Below, one piece after another: positions 25,770-32,480 of a stretch of 64,000 nt of DNA. The stretch covers positions 1 to 64,000 of the forward strand of contig DDFD01000078.1 in the NCBI GenBank assembly GCA_002337005.1, given 5' to 3'. The stretch comes from Flavobacteriales bacterium UBA1937 (GTDB taxonomy: Bacteria > Bacteroidota > Bacteroidia > Flavobacteriales > Weeksellaceae). Every line of letters begins with the position of its first letter. The stretch's first letter is position 1. A program made the position numbers and the translations under genes. A model generated the notes under the pieces. The model was not told where the DNA came from, made no database searches, and saw nothing but the letters and a program-made list of their open reading frames with translations.

Positions 25770-27038
25770 ATGTTACAAGTAAGTTTTTTACGCGAACAAA
25801 AAGAACGCGTATTAGAAGGTCTTAAAAAAAGAAATTTTAAGAACCTTGAGTTGGTAGATGAAGCTATTCAACTAGATGATTTAAGAAAAAAAACGCAGTT
25901 AGAGCTAGATACTCAGCTTTCTGAAATTAACAAAATTTCGAAAGAAATAGGTATGCTAATGAAAGAAGGTAAAAAAGACGAAGCGGAAACTGCAAAGTCT
26001 AAAACTGCCCAATACAAAGAATCATCCAAAGAACTTACCAATAAACTTTCGGAAATAGAAGTTTCTCTTCAGAATGTTTTATATCTTATTCCTAATATCC
26101 CTTACGAAAAGGTAGTTACAGGTGTTTCTGCTGATGATAATGAGGTGGTTTACCAATCTCACGAAGTTCACGGTTTAGGAGAAGGTGCTATTCCGCATTG
26201 GGAATTGGCAAAAAAATATAATTTAATAGATTTTGAATTGGGCGTGAAAATTGCGGGTGCTGGTTTCCCTGTTTATTTAGGAAAAGGTGCGAGATTGCAA
26301 CGAGCTTTGGTTCAATATTTTTTAGATAAAAATACTGACGCTGGTTACCTGGAAATTAATCCTCCGCACGTGGTAAACGAAGCTTCTGGTTACGGAACAG
26401 GTCAGTTGCCAGATAAAGAGGGGCAAATGTATCACGTAGGAATTGATGATTTGTACTTAATTCCGACAGCAGAAGTTCCTGTTACCAATATTTATAGAGA
26501 TGTAATTTTGGACGAAAAAGAATTGCCAGTAAAAAATACAGCTTTCTCACAATGTTATAGAAGAGAAGCAGGTAGCTACGGCGCACATGTAAGAGGTCTA
26601 AACAGACTTCACCAATTCGAAAAAGTGGAAATTGTAAGAATAGAAAAACCAGAGAATTCTTACGCAGCTTTAGAAGAAATGGTGGCTCATGTAAAATCTA
26701 TTTTGGAAGATTTAGAATTGCCTTTCAGAATTTTGAGATTATGTGGAGGTGATACAGGTTTTGCGGCCGCTATGACTTATGATTTTGAAGTGTGGAGTGC
26801 TGCGCAAGAAAAGTGGTTAGAGGTTTCTTCGGTTTCTAATTTTGAAACTTTTCAAGCGAATAGATTAAAATGCAGAATAAAAGGCGAAGGAAAAACACAA
26901 TTAGCACATACTCTTAATGGTTCTGCAATGGCTTTGCCAAGGATTATGGCGGCTTTATTAGAAAATAATCAGGTAGAGGGAGGCATAAAACTACCAAAAA
27001 TTGTAGCAGAATATGCTAGATTTGAAATGATTGATTAA
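25770..27038 (+). CDS. serS: Seryl-tRNA synthetase
   Basis: 422 residues from the ATG giving MLQVSFLREQKERV; an upstream in-frame ATG would add 22 residues lying in the leader hairpin. Charges tRNA-Ser (and tRNA-Sec where present). The N-terminal tRNA-binding coiled coil spans about 30-105. The class II core shows motif 2 (FSQCYRREAGSYGAHVRGLNRLHQFEKVE) and motif 3 (LNGSAMALPRIMAALLENNQ). The order and length are standard. A perfect palindromic terminator follows. Confidence 0.96.
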   Translation: MLQVSFLREQKERVLEGLKKRNFKNLELVDEAIQLDDLRKKTQLELDTQLSEINKISKEIGMLMKEGKKDEAETAKSKTAQYKESSKELTNKLSEIEVSLQNVLYLIPNIPYEKVVTGVSADDNEVVYQSHEVHGLGEGAIPHWELAKKYNLIDFELGVKIAGAGFPVYLGKGARLQRALVQYFLDKNTDAGYLEINPPHVVNEASGYGTGQLPDKEGQMYHVGIDDLYLIPTAEVPVTNIYRDVILDEKELPVKNTAFSQCYRREAGSYGAHVRGLNRLHQFEKVEIVRIEKPENSYAALEEMVAHVKSILEDLELPFRILRLCGGDTGFAAAMTYDFEVWSAAQEKWLEVSSVSNFETFQANRLKCRIKGEGKTQLAHTLNGSAMALPRIMAALLENNQVEGGIKLPKIVAEYARFEMID

Positions 27039-27065
27039 TGATGTGTTTTTTTCACGTAAAATAAA

Positions 27066-27095
27066 ACAAAACCACCGAAATTTCGGTGGTTTTGT
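27066..27095. terminator. Bidirectional terminator between serS and the NIL gene
   Basis: Perfect 15-bp palindrome (arm ACAAAACCACCGAAA) between two convergent genes. Confidence 0.85.
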
Positions 27096-27122
27096 AGTGA
27101 AAATAAAAGTGAATTTTCACAT

Positions 27123-27401
27123 TCATACATATCCTTTAATCTTTGTTTTAATTTTATTTTGTCTAAAAAACTGAAAGGCAGATTCGTTTATCTCCTTTGC
27201 TCCTTTTAGTTGTAGAAGTATATTTCCATAATTGTTTTTGCCAAAGTATTCTACATCAGCTTTTACTAGAGTGTAAGGTACATTGTATTGATGATCAATA
27301 GTGTCTATTAAATCTTTAAAAGTAATGTTTCCTTCTAGTACTATCTCTACCAAAGGAAAGGCTCCTTTTACGTGTTCTAAGTTAGGTTGTGTAGATTTCA
27401 T
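27123..27401 (-). CDS. Stand-alone NIL-domain protein
   Basis: 92 residues that match the NIL domain: FPLVEIVLEGNITFKDLIDTI, then VPYTLVKADVEYF, GNILLQLKGAKE, AFQFFRQNKIKTKIKGYV. NIL is the ACT-like ligand-binding domain at the C-terminus of methionine importer MetN and in some sulfur-assimilation proteins, where it senses sulfur amino acids. Here it stands alone, without ATPase or ferredoxin. Its transcript begins with a leader peptide and terminator like those of the cysM operon, which ties it to cysteine or methionine homeostasis. Binding ligand and partner are unknown. Confidence 0.78.
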   Translation of the reverse strand: MKSTQPNLEHVKGAFPLVEIVLEGNITFKDLIDTIDHQYNVPYTLVKADVEYFGKNNYGNILLQLKGAKEINESAFQFFRQNKIKTKIKGYV

Positions 27402-27432
27402 AATATTTTTTTGAGGTGTGGTTCTATAGAAT

Positions 27433-27462
27433 AAAAAACTCTTCCAAAATAATCGGAAGAGT
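27433..27462 (-). terminator. Attenuator terminator upstream of the NIL gene
   Basis: On the minus strand ACTCTTCC-GATTATTTT-GGAAGAGT is followed by a T-run. Stem and first loop bases (ACTCTTCCGAT) are identical to the terminator at 31012-31043. Its left arm (CTTCCGAT) is the exact complement of the last codons of the leader peptide (27499-27506). Confidence 0.75.
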
Positions 27463-27494
27463 ATATAATATTTATTAATTTTTTTACTTAATAA

Positions 27495-27593
27495 TTAACT
27501 TCCGATGCCATAGTTTATGCATTGCTGCATGTTGATTGCGCAATTCTGTAAATTTGAATATTGAAAAATGTTTTTAAGGGGTTGTTTGTTCAT
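27495..27593 (-). CDS. Leader peptide upstream of the NIL gene (32 aa)
   Basis: A 32-codon frame from ATG to TAA, too short for standard calling, starts MNKQPLKNIFQYSN and ends CINYGIGS. It has cysteine codons at positions 18 and 25 (both TGC). It lies about 30 bases after a TATATTTG -7 element, and a terminator follows before the NIL gene. The last codons GGC-ATC-GGA-AGT contain ATCGGAAG, complementary to the terminator left arm, the same design as the cysM leader. Which amino acid is sensed is less clear than for cysM because only two Cys codons are present. Confidence 0.65.
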   Translation of the reverse strand: MNKQPLKNIFQYSNLQNCAINMQQCINYGIGS

Positions 27594-27621
27594 TTTTGTT
27601 ATTTTTTCAAAAATCATAATG

Positions 27622-27629
27622 CAAATATA
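27622..27629 (-). promoter_or_regulatory. -7 element TATATTTG for the NIL leader
   Basis: Minus-strand TAnnTTTG match, 28 bases before the leader-peptide ATG; no TTTG -33 box at the usual spacing. Confidence 0.55.
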
Positions 27630-27834
27630 AGGGTTAATTATTAAAAAATATAATTTTTATTTTTTATTTTAAAAAATATAGGGGTATAGTTGTTTTTTTT
27701 GTTTTTGATTTTGTTAGATGGTCGGAAATAACCCTCTTTATGAAAATTTTATATTTTGATTTTAAAATATAATTCTAGAATTATCAAATTGAAAACACAG
27801 AAAGCTAATATTTAATTAAATGTGAATAATATTG
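27630..27834. other. Non-coding AT-rich spacer downstream of tRNA-Cys
   Basis: About 200 bases of very AT-rich DNA with T- and A-runs. I see no open frame, no clear terminator and no repeat. Confidence 0.5.
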
Positions 27835-27905
27835 AGGCGCCGACCGGAATCGAACCGATATAGTAGCTTTTGCAGAGCTCCGCCTAACCTCTCGGCCACG
27901 GCGCC
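27835..27905 (-). tRNA. tRNA-Cys (anticodon GCA)
   Basis: On the minus strand a full cloverleaf is seen: seven perfect acceptor pairs (GGCGCCG with CGGCGCC), a D arm starting GCC and closing GGC, anticodon loop CTGCAAA with GCA at 27871-27873, and T arm ATCGG-TTCGATT-CCGGT. The discriminator base is U, the identity element of tRNA-Cys. CCA is not encoded. The first anticodon-stem pair is a G-A mismatch. It lies 110 bases downstream of the cysM operon and upstream of the NIL leader on the same strand, inside a cysteine-related cluster. No clear promoter of its own is seen. Confidence 0.93.
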
Positions 27906-28015
27906 AATTAGAAATAGATTATAAAAAACAGAATAGTAAAATTGATATATAGATTTACTGAGCCGATGTTCTTACCTTTTTTCCTAAATTTTAATTATAA
28001 CCTATTTCAAATTAA

Positions 28016-29428
28016 TTATGATTGAACGGCTAATGGTAACAATGTTTCTTGCTCAATTGCCAAAATACCTCCTTTTAGATTATAGAGATTATCAAATCCT
28101 ATTTCTTCTAATTGGCGGATTGCTTTTGCACTTCTGGCTCCAGATCTACAGTGTATAACTACCTTTTTTTCACGTTCTATTTCGTGGTTTCTTTCTATAA
28201 CTTCACCCAGAGGAATAAGATGAGCGCCAATATTAATTTGCTCATATTCAGAGGTTTCTCTTACATCTATAATCTGGAAATCTTCTCCATTACTGATCCA
28301 GTTTTCCAATTCTAGCGTAGAAATTTCTTTCACGGGTTTTTCTATGGCACTTATTCCACAGAATTGTTCGTAATCTATTAATTCTTTTATTTCTGTTGAA
28401 TTTGCTCTTTTGGTAATTTTTAGCGTTCTGGTTTCAAAAGTAAGCGCATCAAAAACAAAAAATCTTCCACTTAATGGTTCGCCAACTCTGGTTATTACTT
28501 TTATGACTTCATTGGCTTGTAGAGAACCAATAATGCCTGGTAAAATACCTAAAACGCCACCTTCAGCGCAATTAGGAATTAGACCTGGCTCTGGTGGAGT
28601 AGGATATAAATCTCTGTAATTAGGACCTTTAGTGCCATTTTTGTCAGTATAATTAAACACAGAAACCTGCCCTTCAAACTGAAATATAGAAGCATAAACA
28701 TTAGGAATTCCTGCTAAAACACTGGCGTCATTTACCAAATATCTTGTCGGGAAATTATCTGTTCCGTCTGCTACCACATCATAATCTTTGATGATTTCTA
28801 ATGCATTTTTTGATGTAAACTGTGTATTGTAAGTTTTAATTTTTATGTGAGGATTAAGCTGTTTAAGCCTAATTTTTGCGGCTTCCACTTTAGGTGTTCC
28901 TATATCTTGTACTCCAAATAAAACCTGGCGTTGTAGATTGCTATCATCTACTACATCTAGATCTACAATGCCTAATGTGCCAACACCTGCCGCTGCTAAG
29001 TAGAGTAGCAAAGGACTGCCAAGTCCACCAGAACCAATAACTAATACTTTTGCTGCTTTTAGTTTTTTCTGAGCTTCTATACCAAATTCAGGGATTATGA
29101 TATGTCTGTTATATCTGGCAAGTTCTTCTTTGGTAAAATTGATTTCTTCTAGTCCGCTTCCACCAGCAATGGCAGGAATAATACTAATCACAGAATTGGG
29201 TTGGATGATGGTTTCCTCTTCCTGAAGATTTCTAATGTCTTCATCTTCTAAGAAAATATTTACAAATCCTCTTATTTTTTCGTTTTCATCAATTAAGTTT
29301 TTCTTTACATCAGGATAATTAAGGATTAAATCTGAGAAAGCTTCTTTGATGGTTTTTCCTTCTACGGTAATTCTTGTTTGTTGATTGGTGAATTTTCTTA
29401 ATGGTGTAGGTATAATAATTGTTGCCAT
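28016..29428 (-). CDS. Sulfur-carrier/E1/rhodanese fusion (CysO-like + MoeZ-like)
   Basis: 470 residues, three domains. Residues 1-90 form a MoaD/CysO-like ubiquitin-fold carrier ending in AIAGG followed by SG, so the usually C-terminal GG is internal. Residues about 100-345 are a ThiF/MoeB-type E1 with ATP motif GSGGLGS (132-138), NLQRQ and Cys 287 in PNCAEGGVLG. The NYRDLYP and YEQFCG segments resemble MoeZ rather than zinc-binding MoeB. Residues about 370-465 are a rhodanese with CRSGAR (Cys 427). It would adenylate and sulfurate a carrier C-terminus. Last gene of the cysM-JAMM operon. Release of the carrier by cleavage after GG is inferred. Confidence 0.88.
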   Translation of the reverse strand: MATIIIPTPLRKFTNQQTRITVEGKTIKEAFSDLILNYPDVKKNLIDENEKIRGFVNIFLEDEDIRNLQEEETIIQPNSVISIIPAIAGGSGLEEINFTKEELARYNRHIIIPEFGIEAQKKLKAAKVLVIGSGGLGSPLLLYLAAAGVGTLGIVDLDVVDDSNLQRQVLFGVQDIGTPKVEAAKIRLKQLNPHIKIKTYNTQFTSKNALEIIKDYDVVADGTDNFPTRYLVNDASVLAGIPNVYASIFQFEGQVSVFNYTDKNGTKGPNYRDLYPTPPEPGLIPNCAEGGVLGILPGIIGSLQANEVIKVITRVGEPLSGRFFVFDALTFETRTLKITKRANSTEIKELIDYEQFCGISAIEKPVKEISTLELENWISNGEDFQIIDVRETSEYEQINIGAHLIPLGEVIERNHEIEREKKVVIHCRSGARSAKAIRQLEEIGFDNLYNLKGGILAIEQETLLPLAVQS

Positions 29429-29440
29429 TTTTATTTTTTT

Positions 29441-29869
29441 TTAATGAGTTATAGGTTTATGTTCTAAAATTTTTTCTTCTTCAAACTGAAAATCTTCATT
29501 GAGTAGCCAAGATTGTATAGAATTAATTTTTTCTTCTGTCAAGGAAATAATGAGGTAAGAGAAAAAAGGCTGTGCAGATATTCTATCGTGTTCACTTGGT
29601 ACTGAAGGATGATTAGGGTGTGAGTGATAAATCCCGAGTAATGCTAAGTCTTTATCTTCGGCATATCGTTCTGCTTTTATATAATCTTTAGCTGTAATTT
29701 CGAATCTTCTTCTTTTGTCTCCTTCTTTAGCATTATCTACTACTAGAATTTCGATGATTTCTTTTTCTTCACCTTTTTCATTTCCAAAAAGGAAACCGCA
29801 GCATTCATCAGGAAATGTTCTCATAGCATCTTGTATCAGCTCTTTTTTTACTTTATCAATATTAATCAT
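29441..29869 (-). CDS. JAMM/M67 metallopeptidase, Mec-like
   Basis: 142 residues, a minimal JAB1/MPN+ domain. All zinc and catalytic residues are present: Glu 22 (in DECCGFL), His 82 and His 84 (YHSHP), Ser 92 and Asp 95 (PSEHD). The short form matches Mec of Mycobacterium tuberculosis, which cuts new cysteine off the CysO carrier. It lies between cysM and the carrier-E1 fusion, one base after cysM and 12 bases before the fusion. Either carrier-cysteine hydrolysis or processing of the fused carrier after GG, or both, is likely. Confidence 0.88.
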   Translation of the reverse strand: MINIDKVKKELIQDAMRTFPDECCGFLFGNEKGEEKEIIEILVVDNAKEGDKRRRFEITAKDYIKAERYAEDKDLALLGIYHSHPNHPSVPSEHDRISAQPFFSYLIISLTEEKINSIQSWLLNEDFQFEEEKILEHKPITH

Positions 29870-29870
29870 G

Positions 29871-30800
29871 TTAAATAATTTTTTTAATTACATCTCCATA
29901 TTTATCAGCATTGTCAGGCAAAATAGTAATGATTGTTCCTTTTTCTATTTGTTTTGCTAGTTGTACCGCACCTGCAATATTGGCTGCTGAAGAAGGACTT
30001 ATTGGGAAACCATAATATTCATAAAATTTAGCAATATATTGGTGAGAGATTAGCGTATTTACTTCTAAAATGCGGTCGGCTATTGTTTCGTCATAAATTT
30101 TAGGAACGGTTACGGTTTCTAGATGCTTCCAACCTTCTAAAGCGTGTAGAGCAAAATCTGGCTGAAGCGCAATGGTTTGGATATTGGTATTGTATTCTTT
30201 TAACTTTCTAGAAGTTCCTACAAAAGTTCCGGTGGTGCCTAGTCCTGCTATGAAATAATCTAATTGAGGTTTTTCGTGTATTATTTCTTCGGCAGTTCCG
30301 TGATAGTGAGCTTTCCAGTTGTTTTCGTTAGAATATTGGTCTGCGTAGAAATATTTTTCAGGATATCTTTCTGCTAGCTCTTTTGCAGCGTCTTGAGCTT
30401 CATCTGTGCCTCCAAATTTAGAGGTATAAATAATTTCTGCGCCTAGTGATTTTAAAATGTCTTTTCTTTCGGAAGAAGCGTTTTCTGGAAGTAAAATGGT
30501 AACATTTAATCCTAATTCTTTCCCTATTGTGGCATAGGCTATCCCTGTATTTCCGCTAGATGCATCTAGTAAAATTTTATCAGGGGTGAGTTTGTTTTCT
30601 GAAATTGCATTTTTAATAATATTGTATGCAGCTCTAGCTTTTACACTTCCAGAAAGTTGCTTCCATTCTAATTTAGCGAATATTTGAACGTTTTCATTAT
30701 CATGGAAACCTTCTATTCTAAGTAACGGAGTATTACCAATATGAGGTTCTATTGTAGCTAGTTTTGTAAATAGACTATTGGTGGCAGTAAGTGTAGGCAT
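29871..30800 (-). CDS. cysM: Cysteine synthase CysM (PLP-dependent)
   Basis: 309 residues of fold type II. PLP lysine is Lys 54 in SGSVKAR, SSGNTG (81-86) binds the substrate carboxylate, and GLGTTGT (186-192) binds the PLP phosphate. LLPENASSERKDILKSLGAEIIYT is a cysteine-synthase family stretch. With a Mec-like protease and CysO-like carrier next to it, this enzyme probably takes sulfur from a protein thiocarboxylate and uses an activated serine (O-phosphoserine in Mycobacterium; substrate not provable here). Its mRNA begins with two cysteine-rich leader peptides and two terminators, so expression is probably attenuated when cysteine is plentiful. Confidence 0.9.
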   Translation of the reverse strand: MPTLTATNSLFTKLATIEPHIGNTPLLRIEGFHDNENVQIFAKLEWKQLSGSVKARAAYNIIKNAISENKLTPDKILLDASSGNTGIAYATIGKELGLNVTILLPENASSERKDILKSLGAEIIYTSKFGGTDEAQDAAKELAERYPEKYFYADQYSNENNWKAHYHGTAEEIIHEKPQLDYFIAGLGTTGTFVGTSRKLKEYNTNIQTIALQPDFALHALEGWKHLETVTVPKIYDETIADRILEVNTLISHQYIAKFYEYYGFPISPSSAANIAGAVQLAKQIEKGTIITILPDNADKYGDVIKKII

Positions 30801-30835
30801 ATGTTTGTTTTTATATATTTTGTAGTTAAATGATT

Positions 30836-30870
30836 AATAAAAAAGGCTTTACACTGTGTCGTAAAGCCTT
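30836..30870 (-). terminator. Second attenuator terminator of the cysM operon
   Basis: On the minus strand AAGGCTTTAC-GACACAGT-GTAAAGCCTT forms a 10-bp stem with an 8-base loop followed by TTTTTTATT. The loop GACACAG is exactly complementary to CTGTGTC in the last codons of leader peptide 2 (30899-30905). It lies 35 bases before the cysM ATG, after which no further terminator occurs. Confidence 0.8.
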
Positions 30871-30895
30871 AAGGAAATAAAATGAGCAATAACAA

Positions 30896-30970
30896 TTAGA
30901 CACAGAAAATCGGTATGGTTTTTTCCATACAACATATTTTAGCTGTGATATTGTTAATTTTACTTTTCAT
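30896..30970 (-). CDS. Cysteine leader peptide 2 (24 aa)
   Basis: A 24-codon frame from ATG to TAA between the two terminators. It starts MKSKINNITAKICCMEK and ends TIPIFCV. Three cysteine codons (13, 14, 23; all TGT). Inside it GTATGG-AAAAAA-CCATAC (30913-30930) forms a perfect 6-bp hairpin just after the Cys-Cys pair. The final codons TTC-TGT-GTC pair with the following terminator loop. A tandem second attenuator is the simplest reading. Confidence 0.7.
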   Translation of the reverse strand: MKSKINNITAKICCMEKTIPIFCV

Positions 30971-31005
30971 ATAATGAATTCTATGATGGGTTTTAGTGAT
31001 AAGAA

Positions 31006-31043
31006 ATAAAAAAAACTCTTCCAAGTAGTATCGGAAGAGTTTT
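31006..31043 (-). terminator. First attenuator terminator of the cysM operon
   Basis: On the minus strand AAAACTCTTCC-GATACTACTT-GGAAGAGTTTT (11-bp stem) runs into a T-run. Its left arm and loop contain TCCGATAC, the exact complement of GTATCGGA in the last codons of leader peptide 1 (31076-31083), so the terminator and the leader end can pair alternatively. Confidence 0.85.
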
Positions 31044-31072
31044 ATATAATGATAAAGATTATCTGCGTAGTA

Positions 31073-31165
31073 TTATCCGATACAACAATTGCGTGATTGC
31101 ATACAAACACAACAAACCATCATAGATGTTTTTTGAGTGTTATTGTATTGGATTAATGTATTCAT
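31073..31165 (-). CDS. Cysteine-rich leader peptide 1 (30 aa)
   Basis: A 30-codon frame from ATG to TAA starting about 36 bases after the predicted transcription start. It begins MNTLIQYNNTQKTS, contains MMVCCVCMQ and ends RNCCIG: five cysteines among 30 residues (18, 19, 21, 27, 28; all TGT). It is followed by a terminator instead of a gene, and its last codons TGT-ATC-GGA are complementary to the terminator left arm. No signal peptide or partner gene suggests a secreted or metal-binding product. A regulatory leader peptide sensing Cys-tRNA is the best reading. Confidence 0.78.
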   Translation of the reverse strand: MNTLIQYNNTQKTSMMVCCVCMQSRNCCIG

Positions 31166-31205
31166 TTTTTTGAAATTTTATTTCTTCTAAGATGATTTAA
31201 TGATG

Positions 31206-31236
31206 CAAATGTAGAAATTAATTTTAATTAACCAAA
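31206..31236 (-). promoter_or_regulatory. Promoter of the cysM operon (TTTG-N19-TACATTTG)
   Basis: Minus-strand -33 TTTG (31233-31236) and -7 TACATTTG (31206-31213) with 19 bases between, a full Bacteroidota promoter. The predicted start near 31201 gives a leader of about 400 bases before cysM. Confidence 0.8.
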
Positions 31237-31271
31237 TATTTTTTTAAAAGATTGAAATAATATTTTTGAAG

Positions 31272-32006
31272 TTAATGACAATTTTTGTCTGAATTTTGGT
31301 TGGCGTTTTTTTGTTTTTCTACCTTTAAAGCTTCTTTTTTTGGGGATATATACGGAATACCAATTTCCATACCTCTCAAAATAAAAAGTGCACCTAGAAT
31401 TAGCATAAAGATAGGAACAATTTTAAGAATTTTATTTCTTACCGCTGCATTTAGCAAATTACCAAAGAGAACTGCTGCAAACATAAAAGGGAAAGTTCCT
31501 AACCCAAAAAGAGCCATAAATGTGGCGCTTTGCCATATTCCGCCCGCAGCTAAACTAGCAGTAAGTGCCATATATACCATTCCACAAGGTAGTAAACCGT
31601 TTAGAATGCCAGTTAAAAATCTAGAAGAATAGTCTGATTTTTGAAGTAATTTTCCTAAATTTATTTTTACTTTAAGAAGTGCATTATTGATGGCTGGAAT
31701 TTTTGAAGCAAAATCACCTCCAAAAGAAAAAATGGCCATAAAAATAAGCAAAACACCTGCTAATATGCTTACATATTTCTGGAAACCAGCTAATTGAAAT
31801 CCTTCACCTATTATTCCTACTAATGCACCTAGTAATGTATAAGTCAGAATTCTTCCTAATTGATAGGTGAGATTTTGAAGATGAAAATTAGCTTGTTGTT
31901 TTTTGGATAAACCTAATGAAAGAGCAATTGGACCGCACATTCCTAGGCAATGAAAACCGGATGCGAAGCCTAGACCAATTGCTGCTATGATTAGGGCTAT
32001 TTCCAT
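31272..32006 (-). CDS. SafE/DsbD_2-type membrane protein of the cbb3 operon
   Basis: 244 residues with six or seven membrane helices. The N-terminal GFHCLGMCGPIALSLG (Cys at about 19 and 24) and the internal NGLLPCGMVYMAL are hallmarks of the urease accessory/SafE-like (DsbD_2) family found next to cbb3 oxidase genes. Members help copper delivery or cytochrome maturation, while the label sulfite exporter is a historical family name. Its start overlaps the ccoH stop by 10 bases. The C-terminus ends in a Lys/Asn-rich, His-terminated tail (SDKNCH). Confidence 0.83.
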   Translation of the reverse strand: MEIALIIAAIGLGFASGFHCLGMCGPIALSLGLSKKQQANFHLQNLTYQLGRILTYTLLGALVGIIGEGFQLAGFQKYVSILAGVLLIFMAIFSFGGDFASKIPAINNALLKVKINLGKLLQKSDYSSRFLTGILNGLLPCGMVYMALTASLAAGGIWQSATFMALFGLGTFPFMFAAVLFGNLLNAAVRNKILKIVPIFMLILGALFILRGMEIGIPYISPKKEALKVEKQKNANQNSDKNCH

Positions 32007-32467
32007 ATTACATCATAATCTACTTGGTAATCTTTATCAGATTTTTTCCATTTTACTTTCAAAGTGTAAGAACCAGAAATTAATTCTGTTTTTGGGATCA
32101 AAAAACTGTTATTATTATCTAGATTAATTTTTTGGGATTTATCTTGAGTTTTGTCATTTGTTCTATATAGATAGTATTCAATTTTAGAATTAGCATCTAT
32201 AATTTCTTTAGGAAAGACAATTCTTATGCCATATGGCAATTGTGCAAAAAATGGTTTTACTTTTAGATTATCTGCATTGTTTTTTGCATCTATAACCTTC
32301 TGATAAGCTAGCTCATCTTCATAGTATGATTCTGTTACTAATTCAGAGTTATCGGCTCCATTAGGGAATAATATTTTTGCTCCAAAAAAAATTGTAATAA
32401 GAATAAAACATATGAATATTCCTAGTGCTAATGCAACACCGTGCCCCCAAGTAAATTTTTTCATCAA
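31997..32467 (-). CDS. ccoH: FixH/CcoH cbb3 assembly protein
   Basis: 156 residues: one N-terminal membrane helix (WGHGVALALGIFICFILITIFF), then YYEDELAYQKVIDAKNNA, the conserved FixH stretch, and a beta-sandwich domain. FixH/CcoH works with the P-type ATPase CcoI in late assembly of cbb3 oxidase. It lies between ccoG and the SafE-like gene. Confidence 0.87.
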   Translation of the reverse strand: MMKKFTWGHGVALALGIFICFILITIFFGAKILFPNGADNSELVTESYYEDELAYQKVIDAKNNADNLKVKPFFAQLPYGIRIVFPKEIIDANSKIEYYLYRTNDKTQDKSQKINLDNNNSFLIPKTELISGSYTLKVKWKKSDKDYQVDYDVIWK

Positions 32468-32480
32468 GAAATTTTATTTT

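Noticed and set aside
31073..31165. Cysteine-rich peptide read as a metallothionein, bacteriocin or copper-binding partner of the adjacent cbb3 genes
   Set aside because: It has its own promoter after the cbb3 operon end, no secretion signal or maturation genes, and is followed directly by a terminator that its coding end can pair with. That fits a leader peptide.
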